From Sipunculus nudus (Eukaryota > Annelida > Sipuncula > Golfingiida > Sipunculidae), in NCBI GenBank assembly GCA_026874595.1, contig CM049316.1, positions 26,955,339 through 27,019,338 on the forward strand: a DNA stretch of 64,000 nt. The letters are read 5' to 3'. A program made the position numbers and the translations under genes. The notes below the pieces were generated by a model. The model saw only the letters and a list, made by a program, of their open reading frames with translations. It did not search any database and was not told the origin of the DNA. Within the stretch, counting starts at the first letter, position 1, and each line of letters starts with the position of its first letter. Of this stretch, positions 33,134 to 45,456 are shown one piece after another.

Positions 33134-33510
33134 CAAGAAAATGTATAAACATCTGATTTGCCGGCATAAAACTTGGCAATTACAATCTGGTTAAGTCTAT
33201 ACAGTGTTACTGACACCAAATATTCGGCTTGGTTGTAGTTTCAATAATTTAACATACCCCCATTAAATGTAGGACATTTTGTATGACATAACTTTGCTGT
33301 CTAAATAAATGTCCATACCCAAGCTATTTGTAAATATTAAACAATTTAAAGGCAAGCCAATTGAAGTGTATTTCGTAGTCAAATTAAATCATGAAAATGT
33401 ATAAATATTTGTGATTTGCAAGTGTACTACTTGGCAACTGAAGTCTGGTCAAGTCCAAACAGTGTAAATACCCTGGTAGGTTGTTGTTTCAGTAATTTAC
33501 CATTCCAAAG
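33134..33510. repeat. Direct duplication, ~120 bp
   Basis: The segments 33134-33255 and 33390-33505 share 'gaaaatgtataaa', 'tgatttgc', 'acttggcaa', 'tctggt.aagtc', 'acagtgt' and 'tgtagtttca.taattta' in order. They are diverged. Confidence 0.6.
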
Positions 33511-33551
33511 ATTTCATTTTGAACTAGATATTTCTTGGCACCACAGGTGCC

Positions 33552-35142
33552 ATAGTATCGCCAGACAATTAATCCCCCCCCCCCTTTAAGAATAGGCCCC
33601 CCATCTTCAGCAACAATTAATATCAGACCACACTCATAAAAAAAGTCATTCTCATAGAAAAGGTCATGATCCAAATTTCAATATACATCATCCCCTAACC
33701 TATGTCTATGTATATGCAAGAAATCTGTCCATTAGTTTTGGACTTATAATGCTCACAATACAGTTAAGTGGCAATGATGGGGTATTAAACGGCACGAAAA
33801 CAAGTAAAAGAATAACAGGTGGCACCACCTGTTTCCCATTCATGACAACACTATCCAAGATCTTCATTCAAGTTGATTTTTGGACCAATCAATGCATCTC
33901 TTATTGAGAAATTAATGATTTTGTGTGATTTTCACCATATATGGCAATATTCAAGGTCAAGGCCACTCATTGGAAAGGTCATGACCCCTATTCAAATAAA
34001 CATTATCCTATAACCCATATCCATGTATATGCATAATATGAAAGAAATTTGTCCATTAGTTTTTGACTTATAATGCTCACAGTACTGATAAATGGCAATG
34101 ATGGGGTATAAAACGGCACAAAACAAGTAAAAGAATAACAGGTGGCACCACCTGTTTCCGGTACATGACAATACTTTCCAAGATCTTCGAACATGTTGAT
34201 TTTTGGACCAATGCATGCATCCCTTATTGAGATATTAATGATTTTGTGTAATTTTCACCATATATGGCAATATTCAAGGTCAAGGCCACTCTAATAGGAA
34301 AGGTCATGACCCCAATTTATATAAACATCATCCCATAACCCATGTCTATGTATATGCACAATATGAAAGAAATCGGTCCATTAGTTTTTGACTTATAATG
34401 CTCACAGGTTATAAATGTACTGTTAAGTGGCAATGATGGGGTATTAAACGGCACGAAAACAAGTAAAAGAATAAAGGTGGCGCCACCTGTTTCCGGTACA
34501 TGACATTACTATCCAAGATCTTCGGTCAAGTTGATTTTTGGACCAATGCATGCATCCCTTATTGAGAAATTAATGATTTTGTGTGATTTTCACCATATAT
34601 GGCAATATTCAAGGTCAAGGCCACTCTCATAGGAAAGGTCATGACCCCAATTTAAATAAACATCATCCCAAAACCCATATCTATGTATTTGCATAATATG
34701 AAAGAAATCTGTCCATTAGTTTTTGACTTATAATGCTCACAGTACTGTCAAGTAGCTATTTTGGGGATATTAAACGGCATGAAAACAAGTAAAGAATAAT
34801 AGGTGGCGCCACCAGTTTCTGGAACATAACAACCCTATCCATGATCTTCGATCAACTTGATTTTGGGATCAATCCATGCAAGTTTTCTTGAGATATTTAA
34901 GAATTTGTGTGATTTTCCCCAAAATTGAACCTATTCAAGGTCAAGGTCACTCTCCTAGTTGAGGTCATGACCTCATTTTAAATAGGCGTCGTCCTCTCAC
35001 CCATATCTATACATATACCAAGTTTGGTAAAGATCCGTGAAATATTTTTTGAGTTATTGTGTCCAAAAGAAATCTCTGCGGCGGCGGCGGCGCGACCGTG
35101 CCTAAACCATAGTATCTCCAGACTATGTCTGGCGATACAATT
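33552..35142 (-). mobile_element. Tandem-core element, family E5
   Basis: Four core units of about 325 bp start near 33815, 34137, 34473 and 34799. Each begins with a GGTGGC(A/G)CCACC box (exact palindromes at 34476 and 34802) and continues with 'ccaagatcttcg', 'attgagaaattaatga', 'aatattcaaggtcaaggcca', 'aggtcatgacccc' and 'gaaagaaat.tgtccattag'. The right tip holds (GGC)n at 35079-35091, then a stem-loop (GTATCTCCAGAC, TAT, GTCTGGCGATAC) and AATT. The left edge has ATAGTATCGCCAGAC followed by AATTA, which is the same tip with half of the stem missing. The tip resembles that of family E2, so the families are related. The 3' end is not resolved. Confidence 0.65.
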
Positions 35143-35579
35143 ATTACTGCAGTGTGAAAGTAGGAGAAAATTAGTAGAACAGTAAAAGTGCAGGTCCACA
35201 AGTTACAGAATGAGATTTTAGACTAACATTCAATTAATTCTGTCAAACTCAATTACTTTAAACATAAACTATTTCCTGGGGTAGTGCAGGGTTAGTGAAG
35301 TGATTTTATGAACATGTTTTTGGGCAATACTTAAGAAGTTAATTTTGTCTTATTAATAAGTGTTGGTTATAGAATGATTCAGAGAAATCTCACTTTCAGG
35401 ACTTTATGTGAAAACATGAAACACTCTGTGAAGTGTGCAGTGAAAAAATTGATTTACAAGAATGTACATCAAAGCCCCTTCATTAAATTCAGAATTAATA
35501 GCAACATAAAACAGGAAACTTGTGAGCCTTAATGATTCTTTAAGTCCAGGCATCGATGTCATTATGAACCATCAAAAAA
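35143..35579. other. No gene recognised
   Basis: AT-rich. No repeat or coding signal was seen. Confidence 0.4.
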
Positions 35580-35980
35580 GCCAGGGTGACCAGTAGGATA
35601 ATTATATGCCAGATACCTCTATTCATAAAGCAAAAGGATTAATTTGCTCTGCATCACCAATGTTTATTTGCTGTGCATCATTAGTGTTATCCTATAAGTC
35701 ACCCTAAAAAAAACACCAAAGAATGATTAGGCTCTTATGAGAAATGTAATGCTAAATATCAATGTCATGATCTACCATCGTATTTTACAATAAGAAGGTA
35801 GCTGTGATGAGTGGACAGCCAGGGCGACCAGTAAGATGTTTATATGCCAGATATGTCTAATTCATACAGCAAATTGGATTAATTTGCTGTGCATCATCAG
35901 TGTTAACCTAGAAGTCACCATTAAAGAAACAGTAAAGAATGATTTGGCTCCTGTGAGAAATGTAATGCTATATATATATA
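35580..35980. repeat. Tandem duplication, ~237-bp period
   Basis: The segments 35580-35760 and 35817-35972 share 'agccaggg.gaccagta', 'tatatgccagata', 'aggattaatttgct', 'gtgcatca', 'taagtcaccctaa' and 'gagaaatgtaatgct'. They are non-coding. Confidence 0.75.
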
Positions 35981-36933
35981 TGTGCATCACATCTCATTTA
36001 AGCCCAGGAAATTATGATCAACCTCAAAAGTGTATACTGGTATTTTTATCAGGTCAATTTGATTACATTTCTGTAAAGATCAGCAATTTCCTTATATGAT
36101 GATGGATGAGTCTTGTTTAAAAGGAAATTTAATTACAAAAGTTACACAAGCACAAACATTGATACAATGTTTGAAATTCTATAACCTTGTTCTGTAACCT
36201 AAGTACACTGCAATGAATTAATTTATCAATCTGTAACCATATTGTTATCATTAATTAATTACAATAATATCAAGTGAATACATTTGAAGCTTTTAAGGCA
36301 TAAAGATAGGATTTAAAATTGGAACTTTCTTTAACCACTCCTTTTTGTGTTAACTTTTTCATCTTTTTTTGGTTATAGAATGAGTGAATATTAGATATTA
36401 TCATTAGTGTAATACACAAACTTATCTTTGTCCCTAGATGTGCAAAAGTGAAAAAAAATGAAATGTTATGTTCTTGGGATTAATATGACAGGCAACAAGA
36501 TTTATATTACTGATTTAATATACTGAAGGATGAGGAAATTCTACCACACAATTTTAGTACAATTATCATTTTTAAAATACATATAAACTTCAAAATGAAA
36601 TATATCCAATATTTTCAAGATAACTTATTTTTTTAAACATATCCTGATAGGAAAATATCTGTTTTAAGAATAAGAATAAAGTTGCATTCGAAAGTAAAAT
36701 GAAATTTACATGTATATGTCTCATTTTCATGGACTTTCCCAAAAGCTACACAGGATACTAAATGTCTGTTGTCAATATACCTGTAGGTATGAATCTGTAG
36801 AGGTGCTGTACTCAAAATTTACACATATATATTATAAATATATGTTTATATATTTCAATATTCAGCTTTATAGATACATATTGTAGTGGTTGTGGGATCT
36901 TTGTACAGGGAATTAGTAAAACACTAACAATAA
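35981..36933. other. No gene recognised
   Basis: Very AT-rich. No repeat or coding signal was seen. Confidence 0.4.
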
Positions 36934-38116
36934 CTAGAATACGGGTAGTCGACAAGCGACTACGTGTATCTGCCTAAATCAGAGTGGAACGGGTGAAGTG
37001 AGGCATGGATTGAGTGGCAAGGGGAAATAGAGTGAAGTGTTGCATATTAGCATGGATGTCTGCAGCCAAATGGTGTATGTAGGTTGCGCCACCTACCACA
37101 AAATCCAGAAAGCTGTAGTATGTTGTATACATATGCAAAATTTGAGGCAGATAAATCAAACCCCTACATGTTTATGAGTGATTTTAGCCCGTGGCAGACA
37201 AACAGATGGATGCTGTGCAAAAATGGTTGAAGGTGGCGCCACCAGTTTTGTGTATGATAAAGAGCTATGTGAGAACTATACACATGCAAAACTTTGGCCC
37301 AATCGGTCAAACGGTTCCCAAGATATGAGCTTGGATGTCTGCTGCATATACTATAATGCAGGTGGCGCCACCTGTCATTAAATCAAGAGAGCTGTCGGGG
37401 ATGTATAAACCTGCAAAACTTTAGGCAGATATGTCAAACCACTGCCGAGATATGAGTGATTTTATCCCATGGCAGACAAACAGACTGGAGCTGTGCAAAA
37501 ATGGCTGCAGGTGGCGCCACCAGTTTTTTGTATGATAAAGAGCTATGTGAGATCTATACACATGCAAAATTTTGGCCCAATCGGTCAAACGGTTACCAAG
37601 GTATGAGCTTGGATGTCTGCAGCATAAACATGAATGTAGGTGGCGCCATCTGTCATAAAATCAGAAAAGCTATCAAGGATGTATACGCATGCCGAATTCC
37701 AGGTGAATTAGTCAAATCACTGCAGAGATATGAGTGATTTTAACCCAAGGCAGACAAACAGATGGACACTGTGCAAACATGGTTGCAGGTGGCGCCACCA
37801 TTTTTTGTGTATGTTATAAAGCTCTCCAAGGGCTACATTTGTGCAAAAAAATTTTCCTGATCTGTCAAACAGTTCCCGAGTTATGTGGGTTTATGTGTGG
37901 AAACAAACGCACAAACGGACGCAGAGCGCAGAGGAAAGGTCAGAGGTCAAAACAAAATCGGGGCGCAGCAGTTCACATGTGACCTGAACATAATCCCAGG
38001 TTTCGTAAAATTCTACCCAGTGGTTACAGAGGAGTTCTCCGGACACCTATGCAGCGGCTGTGGTGGCGGTGGGCTGAAAACATAGTATCCGCAAAACTCT
38101 GTTTTGGCGAATACAA
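36934..38116 (-). mobile_element. Helitron-like element, family E2 copy b
   Basis: This is the cleaner copy of E2. The minus-strand 3' end has GGCAGATACA, then a perfect 7-bp stem (GTAGTCG, five bases, CGACTAC), then CCGTATT, CTAG and T, a textbook Helitron-type terminus. The minus-strand 5' end is TTGTATTCGCC with its own stem-loop (partner CCGCAAAAC). The core has alternating units with GGTGGCGCCACC at 37232, 37361, 37510 and 37788 and a variant at 37638. There is no helicase or Rep gene, so it is non-autonomous. Short plus-strand frames (for example 37456-37737) are core-repeat readings. Confidence 0.7.
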
Positions 38117-39603
38117 TTAAATCCTCAAGTGGTAGAGACTTTTTGATGTATTCAGTAAACACATGTACACACCATACTGTTCAGTTTGTGTGTCCAGCTC
38201 CCCAGTCAGTTCAAATCTCCCCTGCTACCCAGACATCTGACAGCATCATTATACTTTGACCCTGATGCTACCGGGTGACACTGATGGGCTGCTCATTAAC
38301 ACTAATAGGATCATCCTGAGATACATAAATTTACATTCTATCACAGCAATTAACTTGAATCTGTGTTTCTTCATGCGACTAACCCATTTTACAAAAACTA
38401 CTCAGTGAAATGGGATCATCTCAGATGGACACTGTTCAGATAGATGCCATTGTATCTCCTGGACACTGTTCATTTGGACACCATGTAAATGGAGGCTGAT
38501 CATATAGACGCCTTTATATTATAATCCCATACTTCAACTTCATTAAGACGCCTAAATACAAGCCATATAGCCGCATTTATATATTTTATATATTACATAT
38601 ATTTCCTTTAAGTGTGTATATTGTGTGACTGAAGATGGATGTTAACAAAAATGTTTTATAGACCATCTTGTTATAGACGCCATCGTAATGGTTTCCTTAG
38701 ATTTGAGACCTAATTTAATAAAACATTAATCAATACAAATGTGATATTTTAGATCATATTTTCAATTTATTTTGTATATCTTGTCAATGAAAATGAACAC
38801 TGATCATGATATAGACGTTATTACATTATAGATGGCATCGTCTGCATCTACCCTTCAGAAAAAGCCTAATGACAAGCCATGAAAATAATTCACATTTTCA
38901 TTAAATATTTCCATAAAAAAGAGTTTCCATTTTATAATTATACTGTTATGTCTGAAATTATATTGTGTTCTTGTGCATATTTGGTGCGAATGAAGGCCTC
39001 TGTTTCATTTACCAAGCAAATAAAATTTTAAATAATGGTTGTGTAGTTTCAATTATATAGAGGTAATGCAAAGTTAATTATATTTTCCGTTGGAAAATTT
39101 TTCTATCATTCCTTAATATACAATGTATAGTTAAAATTTAAGAACTTGCAATGAAAATATGTACAAAATAGGATTAATAAGTTGACAGCAAAGAAAACCT
39201 ACCCCATTACCAGGGAATCTCATTAATTAAAGGATCAATCGGATAACAAGGCTCTAGCTGACACTGAAACCGAGGATTTGTTAAAACAACATCATCTGAT
39301 CAAAGATCCTTATCCAGTTTAGAATATACGACTGCTTTTACTGAGCTGCAATAAATATTGGTTAAATTCCAAACTGATATTTAGGGGAAATTTTAAATAA
39401 AACCTATATTTAGGAGGATCAAATATATCATACTGAAATAATATATTTATTTAAACCTGTAAATTCTAATTATTTGATTACTGGTACATATATATATATA
39501 TGAAAACATATATATTATATATATATATAACGTTAAAAACTTTATGAAACATCAGTATTATATATATAAGAGTTTGCATGGTCAATTATCATGTTAAATG
39601 AAA
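38117..39603. other. No gene recognised (1.5 kb)
   Basis: AT-rich. Around 38420-38530 the phrase 'tggacactgttca' and 'atagacgcc' variants recur loosely and return near 38660-38830. No coding signal was seen. TA tracts lie at 39490-39570. Confidence 0.4.
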
Positions 39604-42221
39604 AACAAGGGACCTATGGGTCACGACGCTCAGCTGTTATATATGATAAAAAAATATTTTTTAGAAATGAGGTACATGCTGGTTTTGTGTGGTAATAAAT
39701 ATAAGCTGTATAATGAGTTGTGGGTGTTTAGCTTATGTATGATTTTGATAGTTTCTTTGGAGACAGGGAAGAGGATTGATTTCATTTATTTTATTAACAA
39801 ATGGAGTGCTATTGTCACACAGATTTTGAATTGGCCATATAACTTATAAGCAGAACATATAATATAAGAGTTTAACTATTTATTAAAAAAATTACAAATA
39901 TTGTCCCAAATATAATTTTTATTAAAAATAATAAGAGAATCATATGATTTTTTAAAATGAAATATAACTGATATGATTATTAAAATAATATTAAAGAATA
40001 TATTCATGAATGCATTCATGAATACATTTTGAAAGTATTTGCACGAGTATTCATATACTTTCATTTTTACTTGAATTCCCATTCTTTATGCAAGAAATTT
40101 TATAATGGAGTACATAATCATATTCGTATTTAAATACAATTACAAAGTATTTGCACCATGTCTGGTATTTATTCAGTTTTCACCAAACAATGATTTTGAG
40201 AATCCAGAATATACAAAATTCACACATTTAAATAATGATCATAAGTACCTGGTTTTATGGATTTTATTTATATTAAAAAAATAACTGTAAAAAATTCATT
40301 TTGGACTAATTTCACATCAATGTACACACTAGACACAGTAGGAATCTAGATTAATATTATCAACTGCATCTTTGTCTATCATTGATTTCCTTCATATAAT
40401 CCCTAATGATTAGTAATGAATAATATGATTTACTTCTTTATCATTAAAAATGAACTGAAAAATGCCATAGGTGACTGCATGGTGTTATTTGGAATATGTG
40501 ACATTCAACCCATCGATACAAGATTCTCATATCATCAGTAACTGCAAGTCAATTTCCTGTTAATATAAACTAACAAATTCCTTTTCTATTTTTCTTTAAT
40601 TTGTTATTAAAAACCAATAAAAATTTATTAATTTATTGTTTATTGTTATGTTGTTGGTTAAAACTACTAGATGAGTTGGGTTGGACACCTGGATCAACTG
40701 TGGCTGGCCATAAGCTGCCTGGATTCTCGCCTCAAGCGTGCATAATTTGATGAAAGGTCAACAAAGTCAACATACAGGTGACTCAAGAGGGGCTGGAGAG
40801 AGCCAAAGTCTGAGAGGGTCTCATAAAAAACATTAATAAAAGCTACAATATTTGGCCAATTTCTTTCAGCTTTCTAAACTAAAAAGCTGAAATCCTTATG
40901 TGTGCATGATATGAAAATTATATCAACAGTGCTCTCAGGAAACAAACGTGCCATGGTCACAGTTGGGCAAAATTTAAGGTACTAATTTTATATTTATACT
41001 AATAACTTATAAAATTTGAAAAATTCAGAACTAATTTTGGGTATTCAATTGAATCTTGATTAAATAATGTTACATCCCTGACAATAAAATCTCTAGCTTC
41101 AGCAATGCCCTTGTTAAGGGAGTAAATATATTTCTTGATTTTTTACAAAGTGCATTATGTTTGGGCCCATAACTTAAAAAAATACACAATACTGACATCA
41201 TTTCTGGCATGTGCATAGCGAATGTATAGAAAAATATGTATATTATAAATGATCAAAGTCAGATCAGTGGTTTTGATATTAGGCAGTCTTAAAGTGTAAC
41301 AATGGGTTTTTAATGGAAAAATGAAGTTTTTCATTGATATCTCGAAGGAATTAAGTCCTAGTGACCAAATTCTTGGCATGGTAGGGGATTTTGGAGAAAT
41401 CTAACTGTATGCCAAATTTAAGGAACTTAGAGCTCAAGCTCGGGAGCTGAGCTCTAGCAAACTGCATAACACTAGCAATATGTGACATGGTGCTTGAAAA
41501 CTTGAATAAAATCTACAGTTTTTGATCAACTGGTTTCAAATTTTTGGTGTTAACAGTTGAAATGCTAACAAAAACATGCTGTGAAAATTAAATCCACAGC
41601 AGTTACAGCAAAAAAAACGTGCCATGGTCAAAGTTGGGCAAAATTTAAGGTACCAATTTTTTATTTTTGCTAATATTTTAAAAAATTTAAAAGATTTTGA
41701 TCTAATTTTGGGTATACAATTTAATTTTGATTAATAAAAGTAATATTACTGGAAAAAAAGTGCTTAGCTTTAACAAGTTTTGTGTTAAGTGATAAAATTT
41801 CTTTCCTGATTATTTACAAAATGCATTATGTTTGGGCCCATAACTTTTTTAAATTATATAATACAGACCTAATTTCTGGCATTTATATAGGAATTATATA
41901 GAGGATTATTTATAGGAAATATGAGGAAAAACAGATGAGTGGTTTTGATATTAGGCAGTCCTGAAGTGTGAAAATAGGTTTTTAATAAAAAATTGAGGTT
42001 TTTCCTTAATTTCTCAAAGGAATGAAGTCGCAAAGACCCAGTTTTCGGCTTGGTAGGAGATCTTGGGGACATCTAACATTATGCTGAATTTTGGATTCCT
42101 AGGTCTTACGGTTTCAAAACGTGCCACATCTACGGACGGACGGACAGACGGACGGACAGACGGACGGACGACGGACAATGGACCACGACTATAGCTCAGA
42201 TGACTTATAGTCAGCTGAGCT
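39604..42221 (-). mobile_element. Helentron/HINE-like element, family A copy 2 (different core)
   Basis: The tips are those of family A. The left tip is (AA)CAAGGGACC, TATGGGTCACGACGCTCAGCTG. The right tip is a GACG microsatellite and the stem-loop ending GTCAGCTGAGCT. The core is different: two diverged units of about 600 bp (from about 40880 and 41550). Each has 'gtgccatggtcaaagttggg', 'ctaattttgggta', 'cattatgtttgggcccataa', 'tggttttgatattaggcagt' and 'tctc.aaggaa'. The 500 bases after the left tip are AT-rich with no repeat. It is non-autonomous. Confidence 0.65.
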
Positions 42222-43047
42222 AATCAATAAGATAACAGGACTTCCCTAGCCAATTACATACTGGGGTCTTGTTTATTGTTAAAACCACATTAAAATCTTT
42301 AGTTAAACAAATAATATGACTGTGTTTTTGTAAGTTCAGTGTTATAATCACATTTAATCTTAATGGAGTATATTCTCATCTGTAAGTACTCAGTTAATGG
42401 GAAAGTTTTCTGCTCCATGTCTACTCACTTAACTTATGTATCAGATTTGCTTAACATCTGAACGCTATGGATCCCCGAGCACTTAATCCAGGTAAGATAA
42501 CAACATCTGTTGATTAAAATTTCAAATGGTATATGTTTCTAATTAGTCTCTGTTAATGTAAGAAATCCCATTGAAATATGTTCGTGTTAATATTCTTTGA
42601 TGTCCCTTGATGAGAACTTCAAGAGAAGTTTGTTCAATTCCACTTCTTGTATATTTGTAACAGGAATTTGTTTCTTACATCACCAGGACAAAACTGCCAT
42701 GACAGTGTTTTGTTTAAACTGGTTGCTAAAATGAGTGGTTGTTTAAACACAAGACAAAAATGAACTGGGTCGTCAACGACCCACTTGTTTGCTGCAAAGT
42801 CTTGCCTATGTTATTTAAATTATTTAAATAAGCTTTATTAACAAACAAACTAACACCTGACAGTGTGCAGATTGGCAGAAATACCCAGACCAGAAGTCAA
42901 ACTGCCATAGGACTTTGTGGAAACCACACATTTCACTACCCTGGTCTATTTTCATCATCAGGTCCATGAAAGGATTTCAATGACAACCGTCATTTGTCCT
43001 TGTTTGTCCGTTTCGGAGAGTATGGAGAGTGGTTGTGATCAGTGATG
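42222..43047. other. Unique-looking stretch with candidate small exon at ~42467
   Basis: At 42467 an ATG in fair context is followed by seven codons (MDPRALNP) and a consensus donor, CAG then GTAAGA, at about 42491. No protein family can be named from eight residues. The rest is AT-rich without obvious repeats, and this is among the more unique-looking parts of the window. Confidence 0.2.
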
Positions 43048-43204
43048 ATGAATTCCGGCAACACTAGTCTGAGCCCCGCATCGGAGCTGGACCGTTATAA
43101 ATTAGAGTAAAGTCTAAGCAAGAATTACTCACATGCTCAAACCTCATCTACCAGGAATACAGTCACTAGAAGGAACGCTAATGTGGTATCAAAGTGCACT
43201 GGAG
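43048..43204 (+). other. Candidate non-repeat exon ending in GTAAGA donor
   Basis: A GC-balanced patch within AT-rich DNA. From the ATG at 43048 one frame reads MNSGNTSLSPASELDRY and stops at 43108. A second ATG frame from about 43132 stays open to a strong donor (CTGGAG then GTAAGA, about 43204). Neither product is recognised. It could be a 5' non-coding or first exon of a real gene, or chance. Confidence 0.2.
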
Positions 43205-44299
43205 GTAAGATACAATTTATACATAATTTACTTTTTTTTAGGATATAACCATAAAATATATGTACACTTAATTATTAAAGGTTAGGTTTAACATGTATGT
43301 ATGTTTAATTCACAAAATCATATATACAAATAATGTACATAAAAGAAGGAACTGATAATTATGGAATTTATATACATTTATTCCAAACATATGTAAATCT
43401 TGTTTAAGTTTGTTAATACACAAATTGATATTGAGGAACAAATGCGCTACCAGTACGGTGGTCCCCGCAGTGCCATGTGATGATTACAAATTTGCTCAAT
43501 TAACAAGTCAAGTCAAGAGTTATTGTTATTACAGCACTTATTAAATCAAAGATGGCCTTTAATCCCTGCTACCTACTGGCTACCTACTGGTAGTAGATTA
43601 TCTGATTCAGGAATTCGTGTGATGCAGATATTAGTATATAAACCTCATTCCTGGAGTAGGGGAGCCAGGGTGGTTAATTTTAATCATTCAATCTCAGTCA
43701 TGATTAACATCAAGCTCCAGGAATGCAAAAATTTATGTGTTTTTGTTCATGAGCATTTTTATAACTGCAGGTATTATTAGGACAGTTTTATTACATCTTT
43801 AGCTAAATGCATCGCCTGATATTAAGAGTAGAACATATCTTGTTATTAAAGCATTTCCATCATATCATTTATGTTAATACTGCAAAGGTGCTGTGTACTG
43901 ACACATGATACATTTTGCATCCTCTTGTAGGTATATAGATTGTCTTATCTACAACTCAGTTTGGAATCTGTAATAAGTAATATAAACACAGTTTCATTTA
44001 CTATGTCTGATGTAAAATTTTGCTGTACAAACTTTGCTATGAATGTCTCCTGTGCTCTGATTAACAAAGTTAAGGAATGTGACAGAATCGTTCATATAAT
44101 TATGATGTGCCTCACTGTTTATAGTGGTACTGCTTTTACAGTGCAATACAGCCTCCTGTCAAACTTCCTGTTTATAGAGATATATTTTAAAGTACAATCA
44201 GGTAAATGACCAACCTATATATTTATTTTTTTTTACATCGAGTCTTGGGTCCTCATAACAATCTATCTAGCAAAGTTTGTGTTGGGTAATTTGTTTTGA
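43205..44299. other. No gene recognised
   Basis: AT-rich. The frame 43940-44209 (89 codons, hydrophobic, Cys-rich) has no recognisable family and no good start context. Confidence 0.35.
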
Positions 44300-44309
44300 T
44301 TATGCAACC

Positions 44310-45445
44310 TACTCACACTTTTCAAAACAGCACAAACTAGATGCTGCTGAAAAGGAAGAAGCACAGACAATGATCAGCCTGGGTGTTAACAAGAAACTGT
44401 TGCCACTGCATGTACAGGAAGCCAAAAGAAAAACAGTCACATTAAACGATTTGAGCAACATACAAAGCCAGTGTAAAGACCAGTTCATCAAGAATGACCT
44501 CAGTGCCGTAGTCACAGAGCTTCAAGAGACTGAAGGTATGATTAGATATTTTGTAAATGGGCAATATTATATCTGTTGAGTGTGCAGGGATGTAACATGA
44601 GTACCCTAAATATTTCTTATTTCTTATTATTTATTAATTACTGTAATAAGCAACAAAAGAACGTTTTTTTTCAAGTGAACATGACAGATTTGACAAAAGA
44701 CTGGTCTTGGAGAATTAGCCATCAGTCTGTTGTACTGCACCGTTGCCGCCCCAACCAGTCTTACTATGCTATAACACTGAATATGTTGAAATAGTTTAGC
44801 AGATTTTCAATTTATTTTCTTTCAGTCTCTTAAAAAAAAATCATCATGCAGTTAAGTGTTTGGTAAAATGTGATTCATTTTTAATTCATAATTTTTCCGG
44901 GTTCAAAAGTGTGTTTTTCAGTGATGAGCACACCCAGATTTGCATATTTTTTTCAAGATGCTGAGATGAAGGCTAATTTCTGATCATTTCCTCAGGTGAT
45001 ACTGGTGGATGCTACATACAAACTGGTGAATCTAAGAATGCCATTATATCTGATGCTTTGTATAGATGGGAATAGGCAGAGCAAGATCATACACCTTATA
45101 TCACATCCCTGGAAACATAAGAAGAGATATGCAGTATGGTTAGGGCGTTTCAGAAGCACAACCCTGACTGGTCCAAGGTAAACCTAGCGACGACTGATAA
45201 AGACCTTACAGAAAGGTTTGTTTTAGCAGATGCATTTCCACAAGCCATGCTCCAATTGTGTCTGTTCCATGTTCTTAGGAGTTTTAGACATGAAATAACA
45301 TGTGAAAAGTTTGGGATAACATCATGGATAACAGCTCCTTCAAAGATGGGGTATGCAATGTTTACCAGGACATTTATACTGAACTTTCTCAGAGCGGTTT
45401 AGATCCTGTGATAGGATATGTCACAAACAACTGGCACCATTCAGT
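44310..45445 (+). pseudogene. ZSWIM3-like (MULE-derived) pseudogene with introns
   Basis: An exon at about 44320-44535 reads FSKQHKLDAAEKEEAQTMIS, then NKKLLPLHV and KTVTLNDLSNIQSQCKDQ, and ends at a donor (GAAG then GTATGA). After about 390 bases an acceptor-like 'gtttttcag' (about 44921) opens a second exon. It reads FFQDAEMKANF, a TGA stop, then FPQVILVDATYKLVNLRMPL and LMLCIDGN. After a frame change it continues MVRAFQKHNPDWSK, DKDLTERFVLADAFP and LQLCLFHVLRSFRHEITCEK, and after another, YTELSQSGLDPVIGYVTNNW. The DATYK motif and the 'LClFH.lRsFrrEit.ekm' block are typical of ZSWIM3/MULE proteins, whose DDE fold keeps the first Asp in VDATYK. The SWIM finger itself is missing, because the similarity stops where a mobile element begins at 45457. 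It is dead: one stop, at least three frame changes and a truncated end. Confidence 0.7.
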
Positions 45446-45456
45446 GCACGGAAACG

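Noticed and set aside
44576-44794. Additional coding exon of the ZSWIM3-like pseudogene
   Set aside because: It follows an acceptor-like T run but does not match the expected protein region and lacks a donor, so it is probably intronic.
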